A stretch of 64,000 nt of DNA, taken from assembly GCA_964007475.1 (NCBI GenBank), contig CAXFZM010000350.1:310001-374000 (forward strand), given 5' to 3'. The position numbers and the translations under genes are program-made. The notes under the pieces are model-generated. The model worked only from the letters and a program-made list of their open reading frames with translations. It was not told where the DNA came from and ran no database searches. The DNA is from Hybos culiciformis (taxonomy: Eukaryota > Arthropoda > Insecta > Diptera > Hybotidae). Below, piece after piece: positions 53,404-64,000 of the stretch. Numbering within the stretch: the first letter of the stretch is position 1; each line of letters begins with the position of its first letter.

Positions 53404-56400
53404 ACTCCGGCTCCAGACCTCGGAGAACCTCCGTTTTTGGCTTAAATTAAAGGTCTAGAAATTACGCTTCTTTCTGTGTAATTTTTATGTAAATCGGTTT
53501 TCTAGATCCGGAGAAATAAACGATAAGGTGAGCAAACCCCCTAACTTTAACACATAAAATGTTGACTTTGGGCTGGTTTTTTGTTCATTACTCCGGCTCC
53601 AGACTTCGGCGGACCTCCGTTTTTGGCTTAAATTAAAGGTCTAGAAATTACGCTTCTTTCTGTGCAATTTTTATGAAAATCGGTTTTCTAGATCCGGAGA
53701 AATAAACGATAAGGTGAGCAAACCCCCTAACTTTAACACATAAAATGTTGACTTTGGGCTGGTTTTTTGTTCATTACTCCGGCTCCAGACTTCGGCGGAC
53801 CTCCGTTTTTGGCTTAAATTAAAGGTCTAGAAATTACGCTTCTTTCTGTGCAATTTTTATGAAAATCGGTTTTCTAGATCCGGAGAAATAAACGATAAGG
53901 TGAGCAAACCCCCTAACTTTAACACATAAAATGTTGACTTTGGGCTGGTTTTTTGTTCATTACTCCGGCTCCAGACCTCGGACAACCTCCGTTTTTGGCT
54001 TAAATTAAAGGTCTAGGAATTACGCTTCTTTCTGTGCAATTTTTATGAAAATCGGTTTTCTAGATCCGGAGAAATAAACGATAAGGTGAGCAAACCCCCT
54101 AACTTTAACGCATAAAATGTTGACTTTGGGCTGGTTTTTTGTTCATTACTCGGGCTCCAGACCTCGGAGAACCTTCGTTTTTGGCTTAAATTAAAGGTCT
54201 AGAAATTACGCTTCTTTCTGTGCAATTTTTATGAAAATCGGTTTTCTAGATCCGGATAAATAAACGATAAGGTGAGCAAACCCACTAACTTTAACACATA
54301 AAATGTTGACTTTGGGCTGGTTTTTTGTTCATTACTCTGGCTCCAGACCTCGGAGAACCTCCTTTTTTGGCTTAAATTGAAGGTCTAGAAATTACGCTTC
54401 TTTCTGTGTAATTTTTATGTAAATCGGTTTTCTAGATCCGGAGAAATAAACGATAAGGTGAGCAAACCCCCTAACTTTAACACATAAAATGTTGACTTTG
54501 GGCTGGTTTTTTGTTCATTACTCCGGCTCCAGACCTCGGAGAACCTCCGTTTTTGGCTTAAATTAAAGGTCTAGAAATTACGCTTCTTTCTGTGTAATTT
54601 TTATGTAAATCGGTTTTCTAGATCCGGAGAAATAAACGATAAGGTGAGCAAACCCCCTAACTTTAACACATAAAATGTTGACTTTGGGCTGGTTTTTTGT
54701 TCATTACTCCGGCTCCAGACTTCGGCGGACCTCCGTTTTTGGCTTAAATTAAAGGTCTAGAAATTACGCTTCTTTCTGTGCAATTTTTATGAAAATCGGT
54801 TTTCTAGATCCGGAGAAATAAACGATAAGGTGAGCAAACCCCCTAACTTTAACACATAAAATGTTGACTTTGGGCTGGTTTTTTGTTCATTACTCCGGCT
54901 CCAGACCTTGGAGAACCTCCGTTTTTGGCTTAAATTAAAGGTCTAGAAATTACGCTTCTTTCTGTGTAATTTTTATGTAAATCGGTTTTCTAGATCCGGA
55001 GAAATAAACGATAAGGTGAGCAAACCCCCTAACTTTAACACATAAAATGTTGACTTTGGGCTGGTTTTTTGTTCATTACTCCGGCTCCAGACCTCGGAGA
55101 ACCTCCGTTTTTGGCTTAAATTAAAGGTCTAGAAATTACGCTTCTTTCTGTGTAATTTTTATGTAAATCGGTTTTCTAGATCCGGAGAAATAAACGATAA
55201 GGTGAGCAAACCCCCTAACTTTAACACATAAAATGTTGACTTTGGGCTGATTTTTTGTTCATTACTCCGGCTCCAGACCTCGGAGAACCTCCGTTTTTGG
55301 CTTAAATTAAAGGTCTAGAAATTACGCTTCTTTCTGTGCAATTTTTATGAAAATCGGTTTTCTAGATCCGGAGAAATAAACGATAAGGTGAGCAAACCCC
55401 CTAACTTTAACACATAAAATGTTGACTTTGGGCTGGTTTTTTGTTCATTACTCCGGCTCCAGACTTCGGCGGACCTCCGTTTTTGGCTTAAATTAAAGGT
55501 CTAGAAATTACGCTTCTTTCTGTGCAATTTTTATGAAAATCGGTTTTCTAGATCCGGAGAAATAAACGATAAGGTGAGCAAATCCCCTAATTTTAACCCA
55601 TAAAATGTTGACTTTGGGCTGATTTTTTGTTCATTACTCCGGCTCCAGACCTCGGAGAACCTCCGTTTTTGGCTTAAATTAAAGGTCTAGAAATTACGCT
55701 TCTTTCTGTGCAATTTTTATGTAAATAGGTTTTCTAGATCCGGAGAAATAAACGATAAGGTGAGCAAACCTCCTAACTTTAACACATAAAATGTTGACTT
55801 TGGGCTGGTTTTTTGTTCATTACTCCGGCTCCAGACCTCGGAGAACCTCCGTTTTTGGCTTAAATTAAAGGTCTAGAAATTACGCTTCTTTCTGTGCAAT
55901 TTTTATGAAAATCGGTTTTCTAGATCCGGAGAAATAAACGATAAGGTGAGCAAATCCCCTAATTTTAACCCATAAAATGTTGACTTTGGGCTGATTTTTT
56001 GTTCATTACTCCGGCTCCAGACCTCGGAGAACCTCCGTTTTTGGCTTAAATTAAAGGTCTAGAAATTACGCTTCTTTCTGTGCAATTTTTATGTAAATAG
56101 GTTTTCTAGATCCGGAGAAATAAACGATAAGGTGAGCAAACCTCCTAACTTTAACACATAAAATGTTGACTTTGGGCTGGTTTTTTGTTCATTACTCCGG
56201 CTCCAGACCTCGGAGAACCTCCGTTTTTGGCTTAAATTAAAGGTCTAGAAATTACGCTTCTTTCTGTGCAATTTTTATGTAAATAGGTTTTCTAGATCCG
56301 GAGAAATAAACGATAAGGTGAGCAAACCTCCTAACTTTAACACATAAAATGTTGACTTTGGGCTGGTTTTTTGTTCATTACTCCGGCTCCAGACCTCGGA

Positions 56401-56819
56401 CAACCTCCGTTTTTGGCTTAAATTAAAGGTCTAGGAATTACGCTTCTTTCTGTGCAATTTTTATGAAAATCGGTTTTCTAGATCCGGAGAAATAAACGAT
56501 AAGGTGAGCAAATCCCCTAATTTTAACACATAAAATGTTGACTTTGGGCTGATTTTTTGTTCATTACTCCGGCTCCAGACCTCGGAGAACCTCCGTTTTT
56601 GGCTTAAATTAAAGGTCTAGAAATTACGCTTCTTTCTGTGCAATTTTTATGTAAATAGGTTTTCTAGATCCGGAGAAATAAACGATAAGGTGAGCAAACC
56701 TCCTAACTTTAACATATAAAATGTTGACTTTGGGCTGGTTTTTTGTTCATTACTCCGGCTCCAGACCTCGGAGAACCTCCGTTTTTGGCTTAAATTAAAG
56801 GTCTAGAAATTACGCTTCT

Positions 56820-59240
56820 TTCTGTGCAATTTTTATGAAAATCGGTTTTCTAGATCCGGAGAAATAAACGATAAGGTGAGCAAACCCCCTAACTTTAACA
56901 CATAAAATGTTGACTTTGGGCTGGTTTTTTGTTCATTACTCCGGCTCCAGACCTCGGAGAACCTCCGTTTTTGGCTTAAATTAAAGGTCTAGAAATTACG
57001 CTTCTTTCTGTGCAATTTTTATGTAAATCGGTTTTCTAGATCCGGAGAAATAAACAATAAGGTGAGCAAACCCCCTAACTTTAACACATAAAATGTTGAC
57101 TTTGGGCTGGTTTTTTGTTCATTACTCGGGCTCCAGACCTCGGAGAACCTTCGTTTTTGGCTTAAATTAAAGGTCTAGAAATTACGCTTCTTTCTGTGCA
57201 ATTTTTATGAAAATCGGTTTTCTAGATCCGGAGAAATAAACGATAAGGTGAGCAAACCCCCTAACTTTAACACATAAAATGTTGACTTTGGGCTGGTTTT
57301 TTGTTCATTACTCCGGCTCCAGACCTCGGAGAACCTCCGTTTTTGGCTTAAATTAAAGGTCTAGAAATTACGCTTCTTTCTGTGCAATTTTTATGAAAAT
57401 CGGTTTTCTAGATCCGGAGAAATAAACGATAAGGTGAGCAAACCCCCTAACTTTAACACATAAAATGTTGACTTTGGGCTGGTTTTTTGTTCATTACTCC
57501 GGCTCCAGACCTCGGAGAACTTCCGCTTTTGGCTTAAATTAAAGGTCTAGAAATTACGCTTCTTTCTGTGCAAAATTTATGAAAATCGGTTTTCTAGATC
57601 CGGAGAAATAAACGATAAGGTGAGCAAACCCCCTAACTTTAACACATAAAATGTTGACTTTGGGCTGGTTTTTTGTTCATTACTCCGGCTCCAGACCTCG
57701 GACAACCTCCGTTTATGGCTTAAATTAAAGGTCTAGGAATTACGCTTCTTTCTGTGCAATTTTTATGAAAATCGGTTCTCTAGATCCGGAGAAGTAAACG
57801 ATAAGGTGAGCAAACCCCCTAGCTTTAACACATAAAATGTTGACTTTGGGCTGGTTTTTTGTTCATTACTCCGGCTCCAGACTTCGGCGGACCTCCGTTT
57901 TTGGCTTAAATTAAAGGTCTAGAAATTACGCTTCTTTCTGTGCAATTTTTATGTAAATAGGTTTTCTAGATCCGGAGAAATAAACGATAAGGTGAGCAAA
58001 CCTCCTAACTTTAACACATAAAATGTTGACTTTGGGCTGGTTTTTTGTTCATTACTCCGGCTCCAGACCTCGGAGAACCTCCGTTTTTGGCTTAAATTAA
58101 AGGTCTAGAAATTACGCTTCTTTCTGTGCAATTTTTATGAAAATCGGTTTTCTAGATCCGGAGAAATAAACGATAAGGTGAGCAAACCCCCTAACTTTAA
58201 CACATAAAATGTTGACTTTGGGCTGGTTTTTTGTTCATTACTCCGGCTCCAGACCTCGGAGAACCTCCGTTTTTGGCTTAAATTAAAGGTCTAGAAATTA
58301 CGCTTCTTTCTGTGCAATTTTTATGTAAATCGGTTTTCTAGATCCGGAGAAATAAACAATAAGGTGAGCAAACCCCCTAACTTTAACACATAAAATGTTG
58401 ACTTTGGGCTGGTTTTTTGTTCATTACTCGGGCTCCAGACCTCGGAGAACCTTCGTTTTTGGCTTAAATTAAAGGTCTAGAAATTACGCTTCTTTCTGTG
58501 CAATTTTTATGAAAATCGGTTTTCTAGATCCGGAGAAATAAACGATAAGGTGAGCAAACCCCCTAACTTTAACACATAAAATGTTGACTTTGGGCTGGTT
58601 TTTTGTTCATTACTCCGGCTCCAGACCTCGGAGAACCTCCGTTTTTGGCTTAAATTAAAGGTCTAGAAATTACGCTTCTTTCTGTGCAATTTTTATGAAA
58701 ATCGGTTTTCTAGATCCGGAGAAATAAACGATAAGGTGAGCAAACCCCCTAACTTTAACACATAAAATGTTGACTTTGGGCTGGTTTTTTGTTCATTACT
58801 CCGGCTCCAGACCTCGGAGAACTTCCGTTTTTGGCTTAAATTAAAGGTCTAGAAATTACGCTTCTTTCTGTGCAAAATTTATGAAAATCGGTTTTCTAGA
58901 TCCGGAGAAATAAACGATAAGGTGAGCAAACCCCCTAACTTTAACACATAAAATGTTGACTTTGGGCTGGTTTTTTGTTCATTACTCCGGCTCCAGACCT
59001 CGGACAACCTCCGTTTATGGCTTAAATTAAAGGTCTAGGAATTACGCTTCTTTCTGTGCAATTTTTATGAAAATCGGTTCTCTAGATCCGGAGAAGTAAA
59101 CGATAAGGTGAGCAAACCCCCTAGCTTTAACACATAAAATGTTGACTTTGGGCTGGTTTTTTGTTCATTACTCCGGCTCCAGACTTCGGCGGACCTCCGT
59201 TTTTGGCTTAAATTAAAGGTCTAGAAATTACGCTTCTTTC
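56820..59240. repeat. 1,302-bp (7-monomer) higher-order repeat, two copies
   Basis: TAAACAATAAGG at 57051/58353 and GTTTATGGC at 57711/59013 are both 1,302 bp apart. The block includes GCAAAATTTATG and GGTTCTCTAG/GAGAAGTAAACG monomers. Its later part reappears near 62.0-62.6 kb (GTTTATGGC at 62267). Confidence 0.9.
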
Positions 59241-59399
59241 TGTGCAATTTTTATGTAAATCGGTTTTCTAGATCCGGAGAAATAAACGATAAGGTGAGCA
59301 AACCCCCTAACTTTAACACATAAAATGTTGACTTTGGGCTGGTTTTTTGTTCATTACTCCGGCTCCAGACTTCGGCGGACCTCCGTTTTTGGCTTAAAT

Positions 59400-62300
59400 T
59401 AAAGGTCTAGAAATTACGCTTCTTTCTGTGCAATTTTTATGAAAATCGGTTTTCTAGATCCGGAGAAATAAACGATAAGGTGAGCAAACCCCCTAACTGT
59501 AACACATAAAATGTTGACTTTGGGCTGGTTTTTTGTTCATTACTCCGGCTCTAGACCTCGGAGAACCTCCGTTTTTGGCTTAAATTAAAGGTCTAGAAAT
59601 TACGCTTCTTTCTGTGCAATTTTTATGAAAATCGGTTTTCTAGATCCGGAGAAATAAACGATAAGGTGAGCAAACCCCCTAACTTTAACACATAAAATGT
59701 TGATTTTGGGCTGGTTTTTTGTTCATTACTCCGGCTCCAGACCTCGGAGAACCTCCGTTTTTGGCTTAAATTAAAGGTCTAGAAATTACGCTTCTTTCTG
59801 TGCAATATTTATGAATCCGGAGAAATGCAATATTCTAGATCCGGAGAAATAAACGATAAGGTGAGCAAACCCCCTAACTTTAACACATAAAATGTTGACT
59901 TTGGGCTGGTTTTTTGTTCATTACTCGGGCTCCAGACCTCGGAGAACCACCGTTTTTGGCTTAAATTAAAGGTCTAGAAATTACGCTTCTTTCTGTGCAA
60001 TTTTTATGAAAATCGGTTTTCTAGATCCGGAGAAATAAACGATAAGGTGAGCAAACCCCCTAACTTTAACACATAAAATGTTGACTTTGGGCTGGTTTTT
60101 TGTTCATTACTCCGGCTCCAGACTTCGGCGGACCTCCGTTTTTGGCTTAAATTAAAGGTCTAGAAATTACGCTTCTTTCTGTGCAATTTTTATGAAAATC
60201 GGTTTTCTAGATCCGGAGAAATAAACGATAAGGTGAGCAAACCCCCTAACTGTAACACATAAAATGTTGACTTTGGGCTGGTTTTTTGTTCATTACTCCG
60301 GCTCTAGACCTCGGAGAACCTCCGTTTTTGGCTTAAATTAAAGCTCTAGAAATTACGCTTCTTTCTGTGCAATTTTTATGAAAATCGGTTTTCTAGATCC
60401 GGAGAAATAAACGATAAGGTGAGCAAACCCCCTAACTTTAACACATAAAATGTTGATTTTGGGCTGGTTTTTTGTTCATTACTCCGGCTCCAGACCTCGG
60501 AGAACCTCCGTTTTTGGCTTAAATTAAAGGTCTAGAAATTACGCTTCTTTCTGTGCAATATTTATGAATCCGGAGAAATGCAATATTCTAGATCCGGAGA
60601 AATAAACGATAAGGTGAGCAAACCCCCTAACTTTAACACATAAAATGTTGACTTTGGGCTGGTTTTTTGTTCATTACTCGGGCTCCAGACCTCGGAGAAC
60701 CACCGTTTTTGGCTTAAATTAAAGGTCTAGAAATTACGCTTCTTTCTGTGCAATTTTTATGAAAATCGGTTTTCTAGATCCGGAGAAATAAACGATAAGG
60801 TGAGCAAACCCCCTAACTTTAACACATAAAATGTTGACTTTGGGCTGGTTTTTTGTTCATTACTCCGGCTCCAGACCTCGGAGAACCTCCGTTTTTGGCT
60901 TAAATTAAAGGTCTAGAAATTACGCTTCTTTCTGTGCAATTTTTATGTAAATCGGTTTTCTAGATCCGGAGATATAAACGATAAGGTGAGCAAACCTCCT
61001 AACTTTAACACATAAAATGATGACTTTGGGCTGGTTTTTTGTTCATTACTCCGGCTCCAGACCTCGGAGAACTTCCGTTTTTGGCTTAAATTAAAGCTCT
61101 AGAAATTACGCTTCTTTCTTTTTATGAAAATCGGTTTTCGGCGGACCTCCGTTTTTGGCTTAAATTAAAGGTCTAGAAATTACGCTTCTTTCTGTGCAAT
61201 TTTTATGAAAATCGGTTTTCTAGATCCGGAGAAATAAACGATAAGGTGAGCAAACCCCCTAATTTTAACCCATAAAATGTTGACTTTGGGCTGGTTTTTT
61301 GTTCATTACTCCGGCTCCAGACCTCGGAGAACCTCCGTTTTTGGCTTAAATTAAAGGTCTAGAAATTACGCTTCTTTCTGTGCAATTTTTATGTAAATCG
61401 GTTTTCTAGATCCGGAGAAATAAACGATAAGGTGAGCAAACCTCCTAACTTTAACACATAAAATGTTGACTTTGGGCTGGTTTTTTGTTCATTACTCCGG
61501 CTCCAGACCTCGGAGAACCTCCGTTTTTGGCTTAAATTAAAGGTCTAGAAATTACGCTTCTTTCTGTGCAATTTTTATGAAAATCGGTTTTCTAGATCCG
61601 GAGAAATAAACGATAAGGTGAGCAAACCCCCTAACTTTAACACATAAAATGTTGACTTTGGGCTGGTTTTTTGTTCATTACTCCGGCTCCAGACTTCGGC
61701 GGACCTCCGTTTTTGGCTTAAATTAAAGGTCTAGAAATTACGCTTCTTTCTGTGCAATTTTTATGAAAATCGGTTTTCTAGATCCGGAGAAATAAACGAT
61801 AAGGTGAGCAAACCCCCTAACTGTAACACATAAAATGTTGACTTTGGGCTGGTTTTTTGTTCATTACTCCGGCTCTAGACCTCGGAGAACCTCCGTTTTT
61901 GGCTTAAATTAAAGGTCTAGAAATTACGCTTCTTTCTGTGCAATTTTTATGAAAATCGGTTTTCTAGATCCGGAGAAATAAACGATAAGGTGAGCAAACC
62001 CCCTAACTTTAACACATAAAATGTTGACTTTGGGCTGGTTTTTTGTTCATTACTCCGGCTCCAGACCTCGGAGAACTTCCGTTTTTGGCTTAAATTAAAG
62101 GTCTAGAAATTACGCTTCTTTCTGTGCAAAATTTATGAAAATCGGTTTTCTAGATCCGGAGAAATAAACGATAAGGTGAGCAAACCCCCTAACTTTAACA
62201 CATAAAATGTTGACTTTGGGCTGGTTTTTTGTTCATTACTCCGGCTCCAGACCTCGGACAACCTCCGTTTATGGCTTAAATTAAAGGTCTAGGAATTACG

Positions 62301-64000
62301 CTTCTTTCTGTGCAATTTTTATGAAAATCGGTTCTCTAGATCCGGAGAAGTAAACGATAAGGTGAGCAAACCCCCTAGCTTTAACACATAAAATGTTGAC
62401 TTTGGGCTGGTTTTTTGTTCATTACTCCGGCTCCAGACTTCGGCGGACCTCCGTTTTTGGCTTAAATTAAAGGTCTAGAAATTACGCTTCTTTCTGTGCA
62501 ATTTTTATGTAAATCGGTTTTCTAGATCCGGAGAAATAAACGATAAGGTGAGCAAACCCCCTAACTTTAACACATAAAATGTTGACTTTGGGCTGGTTTT
62601 TTGTTCATTACTCCGGCTCCAGACTTCGGCGGACCTCCGTTTTTGGCTTAAATTAAAGGTCTAGAAATTACGCTTCTTTCTGTGCAATTTTTATGAAAAT
62701 CGGTTTTCTAGATCCGGAGAAATAAACGATAAGGTGAGCAAACCCCCTAACTGTAACACATAAAATGTTGACTTTGGGCTGGTTTTTTGTTCATTACTCC
62801 GGCTCTAGACCTCGGAGAACCTCCGTTTTTGGCTTAAATTAAAGGTCTAGAAATTACGCTTCTTTCTGTGCAATTTTTATGAAAATCGGTTTTCTAGATC
62901 CGGAGAAATAAACGATAAGGTGAGCAAACCCCCTAACTTTAACACATAAAATGTTGATTTTGGGCTGGTTTTTTGTTCATTACTCCGGCTCCAGACCTCG
63001 GAGAACCTCCGTTTTTGGCTTAAATTAAAGGTCTAGAAATTACGCTTCTTTCTGTGCAATATTTATGAATCCGGAGAAATGCAATATTCTAGATCCGGAG
63101 AAATAAACGATAAGGTGAGCAAACCCCCTAACTTTAACACATAAAATGTTGACTTTGGGCTGGTTTTTTGTTCATTACTCGGGCTCCAGACCTCGGAGAA
63201 CCACCGTTTTTGGCTTAAATTAAAGGTCTAGAAATTACGCTTCTTTCTGTGCAATTTTTATGAAAATCGGTTTTCTAGATCCGGAGAAATAAACGATAAG
63301 GTGAGCAAACCCCCTAACTTTAACACATAAAATGTTGACTTTGGGCTGGTTTTTTGTTCATTACTCCGGCTCCAGACTTCGGCGGACCTCCGTTTTTGGC
63401 TTAAATTAAAGGTCTAGAAATTACGCTTCTTTCTGTGCAATTTTTATGAAAATCGGTTTTCTAGATCCGGAGAAATAAACGATAAGGTGAGCAAACCCCC
63501 TAACTGTAACACATAAAATGTTGACTTTGGGCTGGTTTTTTGTTCATTACTCCGGCTCTAGACCTCGGAGAACCTCCGTTTTTGGCTTAAATTAAAGCTC
63601 TAGAAATTACGCTTCTTTCTGTGCAATTTTTATGAAAATCGGTTTTCTAGATCCGGAGAAATAAACGATAAGGTGAGCAAACCCCCTAACTTTAACACAT
63701 AAAATGTTGATTTTGGGCTGGTTTTTTGTTCATTACTCCGGCTCCAGACCTCGGAGAACCTCCGTTTTTGGCTTAAATTAAAGGTCTAGAAATTACGCTT
63801 CTTTCTGTGCAATATTTATGAATCCGGAGAAATGCAATATTCTAGATCCGGAGAAATAAACGATAAGGTGAGCAAACCCCCTAACTTTAACACATAAAAT
63901 GTTGACTTTGGGCTGGTTTTTTGTTCATTACTCGGGCTCCAGACCTCGGAGAACCACCGTTTTTGGCTTAAATTAAAGGTCTAGAAATTACGCTTCTTTC
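59400..64000. repeat. 753-bp (4-monomer) higher-order repeats with one 195-bp monomer each
   Basis: Each unit contains CTAACTGTAAC, TGATTTTGGGC, a 195-bp monomer and GAACCACCG monomers. The 195-bp starts at 59801/60554 and 63055/63808 are 753 bp apart (3 x 186 + 195). The two pairs are separated by a block holding the 74-bp monomer at 61119. Confidence 0.9.
61119..61192. repeat. 74-bp deletion monomer (copy 4)
   Basis: Same junctions and preceding monomer, located beyond the LINE. It shows that this block was copied over at least 61 kb of array. Confidence 0.95.

Larger units (their letters stand above)
44830..64000. repeat. 186-bp tandem satellite array, right part (about 103 monomers)
   Basis: This is the same satellite as on the left, in the same orientation. 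It resumes inside a monomer at the T run followed by GTTCATTACTCC, exactly where the left array breaks off, so the two parts were one array before the retrotransposon inserted. Distances between diagnostic variants across the insertion are multiples of 186 once 5,628 bp is subtracted; for example the TAAATCAAAGG variant at 36831 and 45621 is 17 monomers apart. The right part carries its own variants, including 187-bp monomers with T8 before GAAAATC, CTGATTTTTTG monomers, and 195-bp monomers at 59.8-60.7 and 63.0-63.9 kb. The array continues past the right window edge. Confidence 0.98.

Overview
The window is eukaryotic satellite DNA interrupted by one non-LTR retrotransposon. About 58.4 of the 64 kb is a head-to-tail tandem array of a 186-bp monomer (about 39% GC, roughly 317 copies by arithmetic on the repeat phase). 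There are no rRNA, tRNA or CRISPR features and no single-copy genes. The host is probably an arthropod, most likely an insect. This rests on the retroelement (CR1/Jockey-group LINE with a PHD-finger ORF1), the AT-rich flanks and the lack of CpG depletion in the satellite. The species cannot be named from this sequence.

Layout: 1-39206 is the left satellite array (about 214 monomers). 39207-44834 is a 5,628-bp insertion on the minus strand: a LINE with short 3' UTR and A-rich tail (39207-39321), ORF2 (endonuclease plus reverse transcriptase, 39322-42201), ORF1 (PHD finger, Asn-rich tract, nucleic-acid-binding-like region, helical C-terminus, 42206-44503) and an AT-rich 5' leader (44504-44829). 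44830-64000 is the right satellite array (about 103 monomers), which resumes exactly in the phase at which the left array stopped.

The satellite is organised at several scales. Monomer classes differ by diagnostic substitutions and small indels: 74-, 85-, 117-, 172-, 185-, 187- and 195-bp length variants. These recur in fixed order at spacings that are exact sums of monomer lengths, for example 753, 957, 1143, 1302, 1674, 1690, 1862, 4014, 5770 and 5952 bp. The pattern fits repeated block duplication by unequal exchange or replication slippage and gives higher-order repeats (HORs).

The LINE is the only coding unit. Both ORFs are open end to end, so the insertion looks young and possibly active. 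ORF1 would make the RNA-binding partner, and ORF2 would nick the target and reverse-transcribe the RNA. Its 3' end abuts the T6 run of a monomer, as expected for target-primed reverse transcription. Two features stand out: ORF2 has no ATG able to include its endonuclease domain, and ORF1 carries a roughly 140-residue Asn-rich tract encoded by an (ATT)n microsatellite. No other gene or novel multi-gene system is supported.
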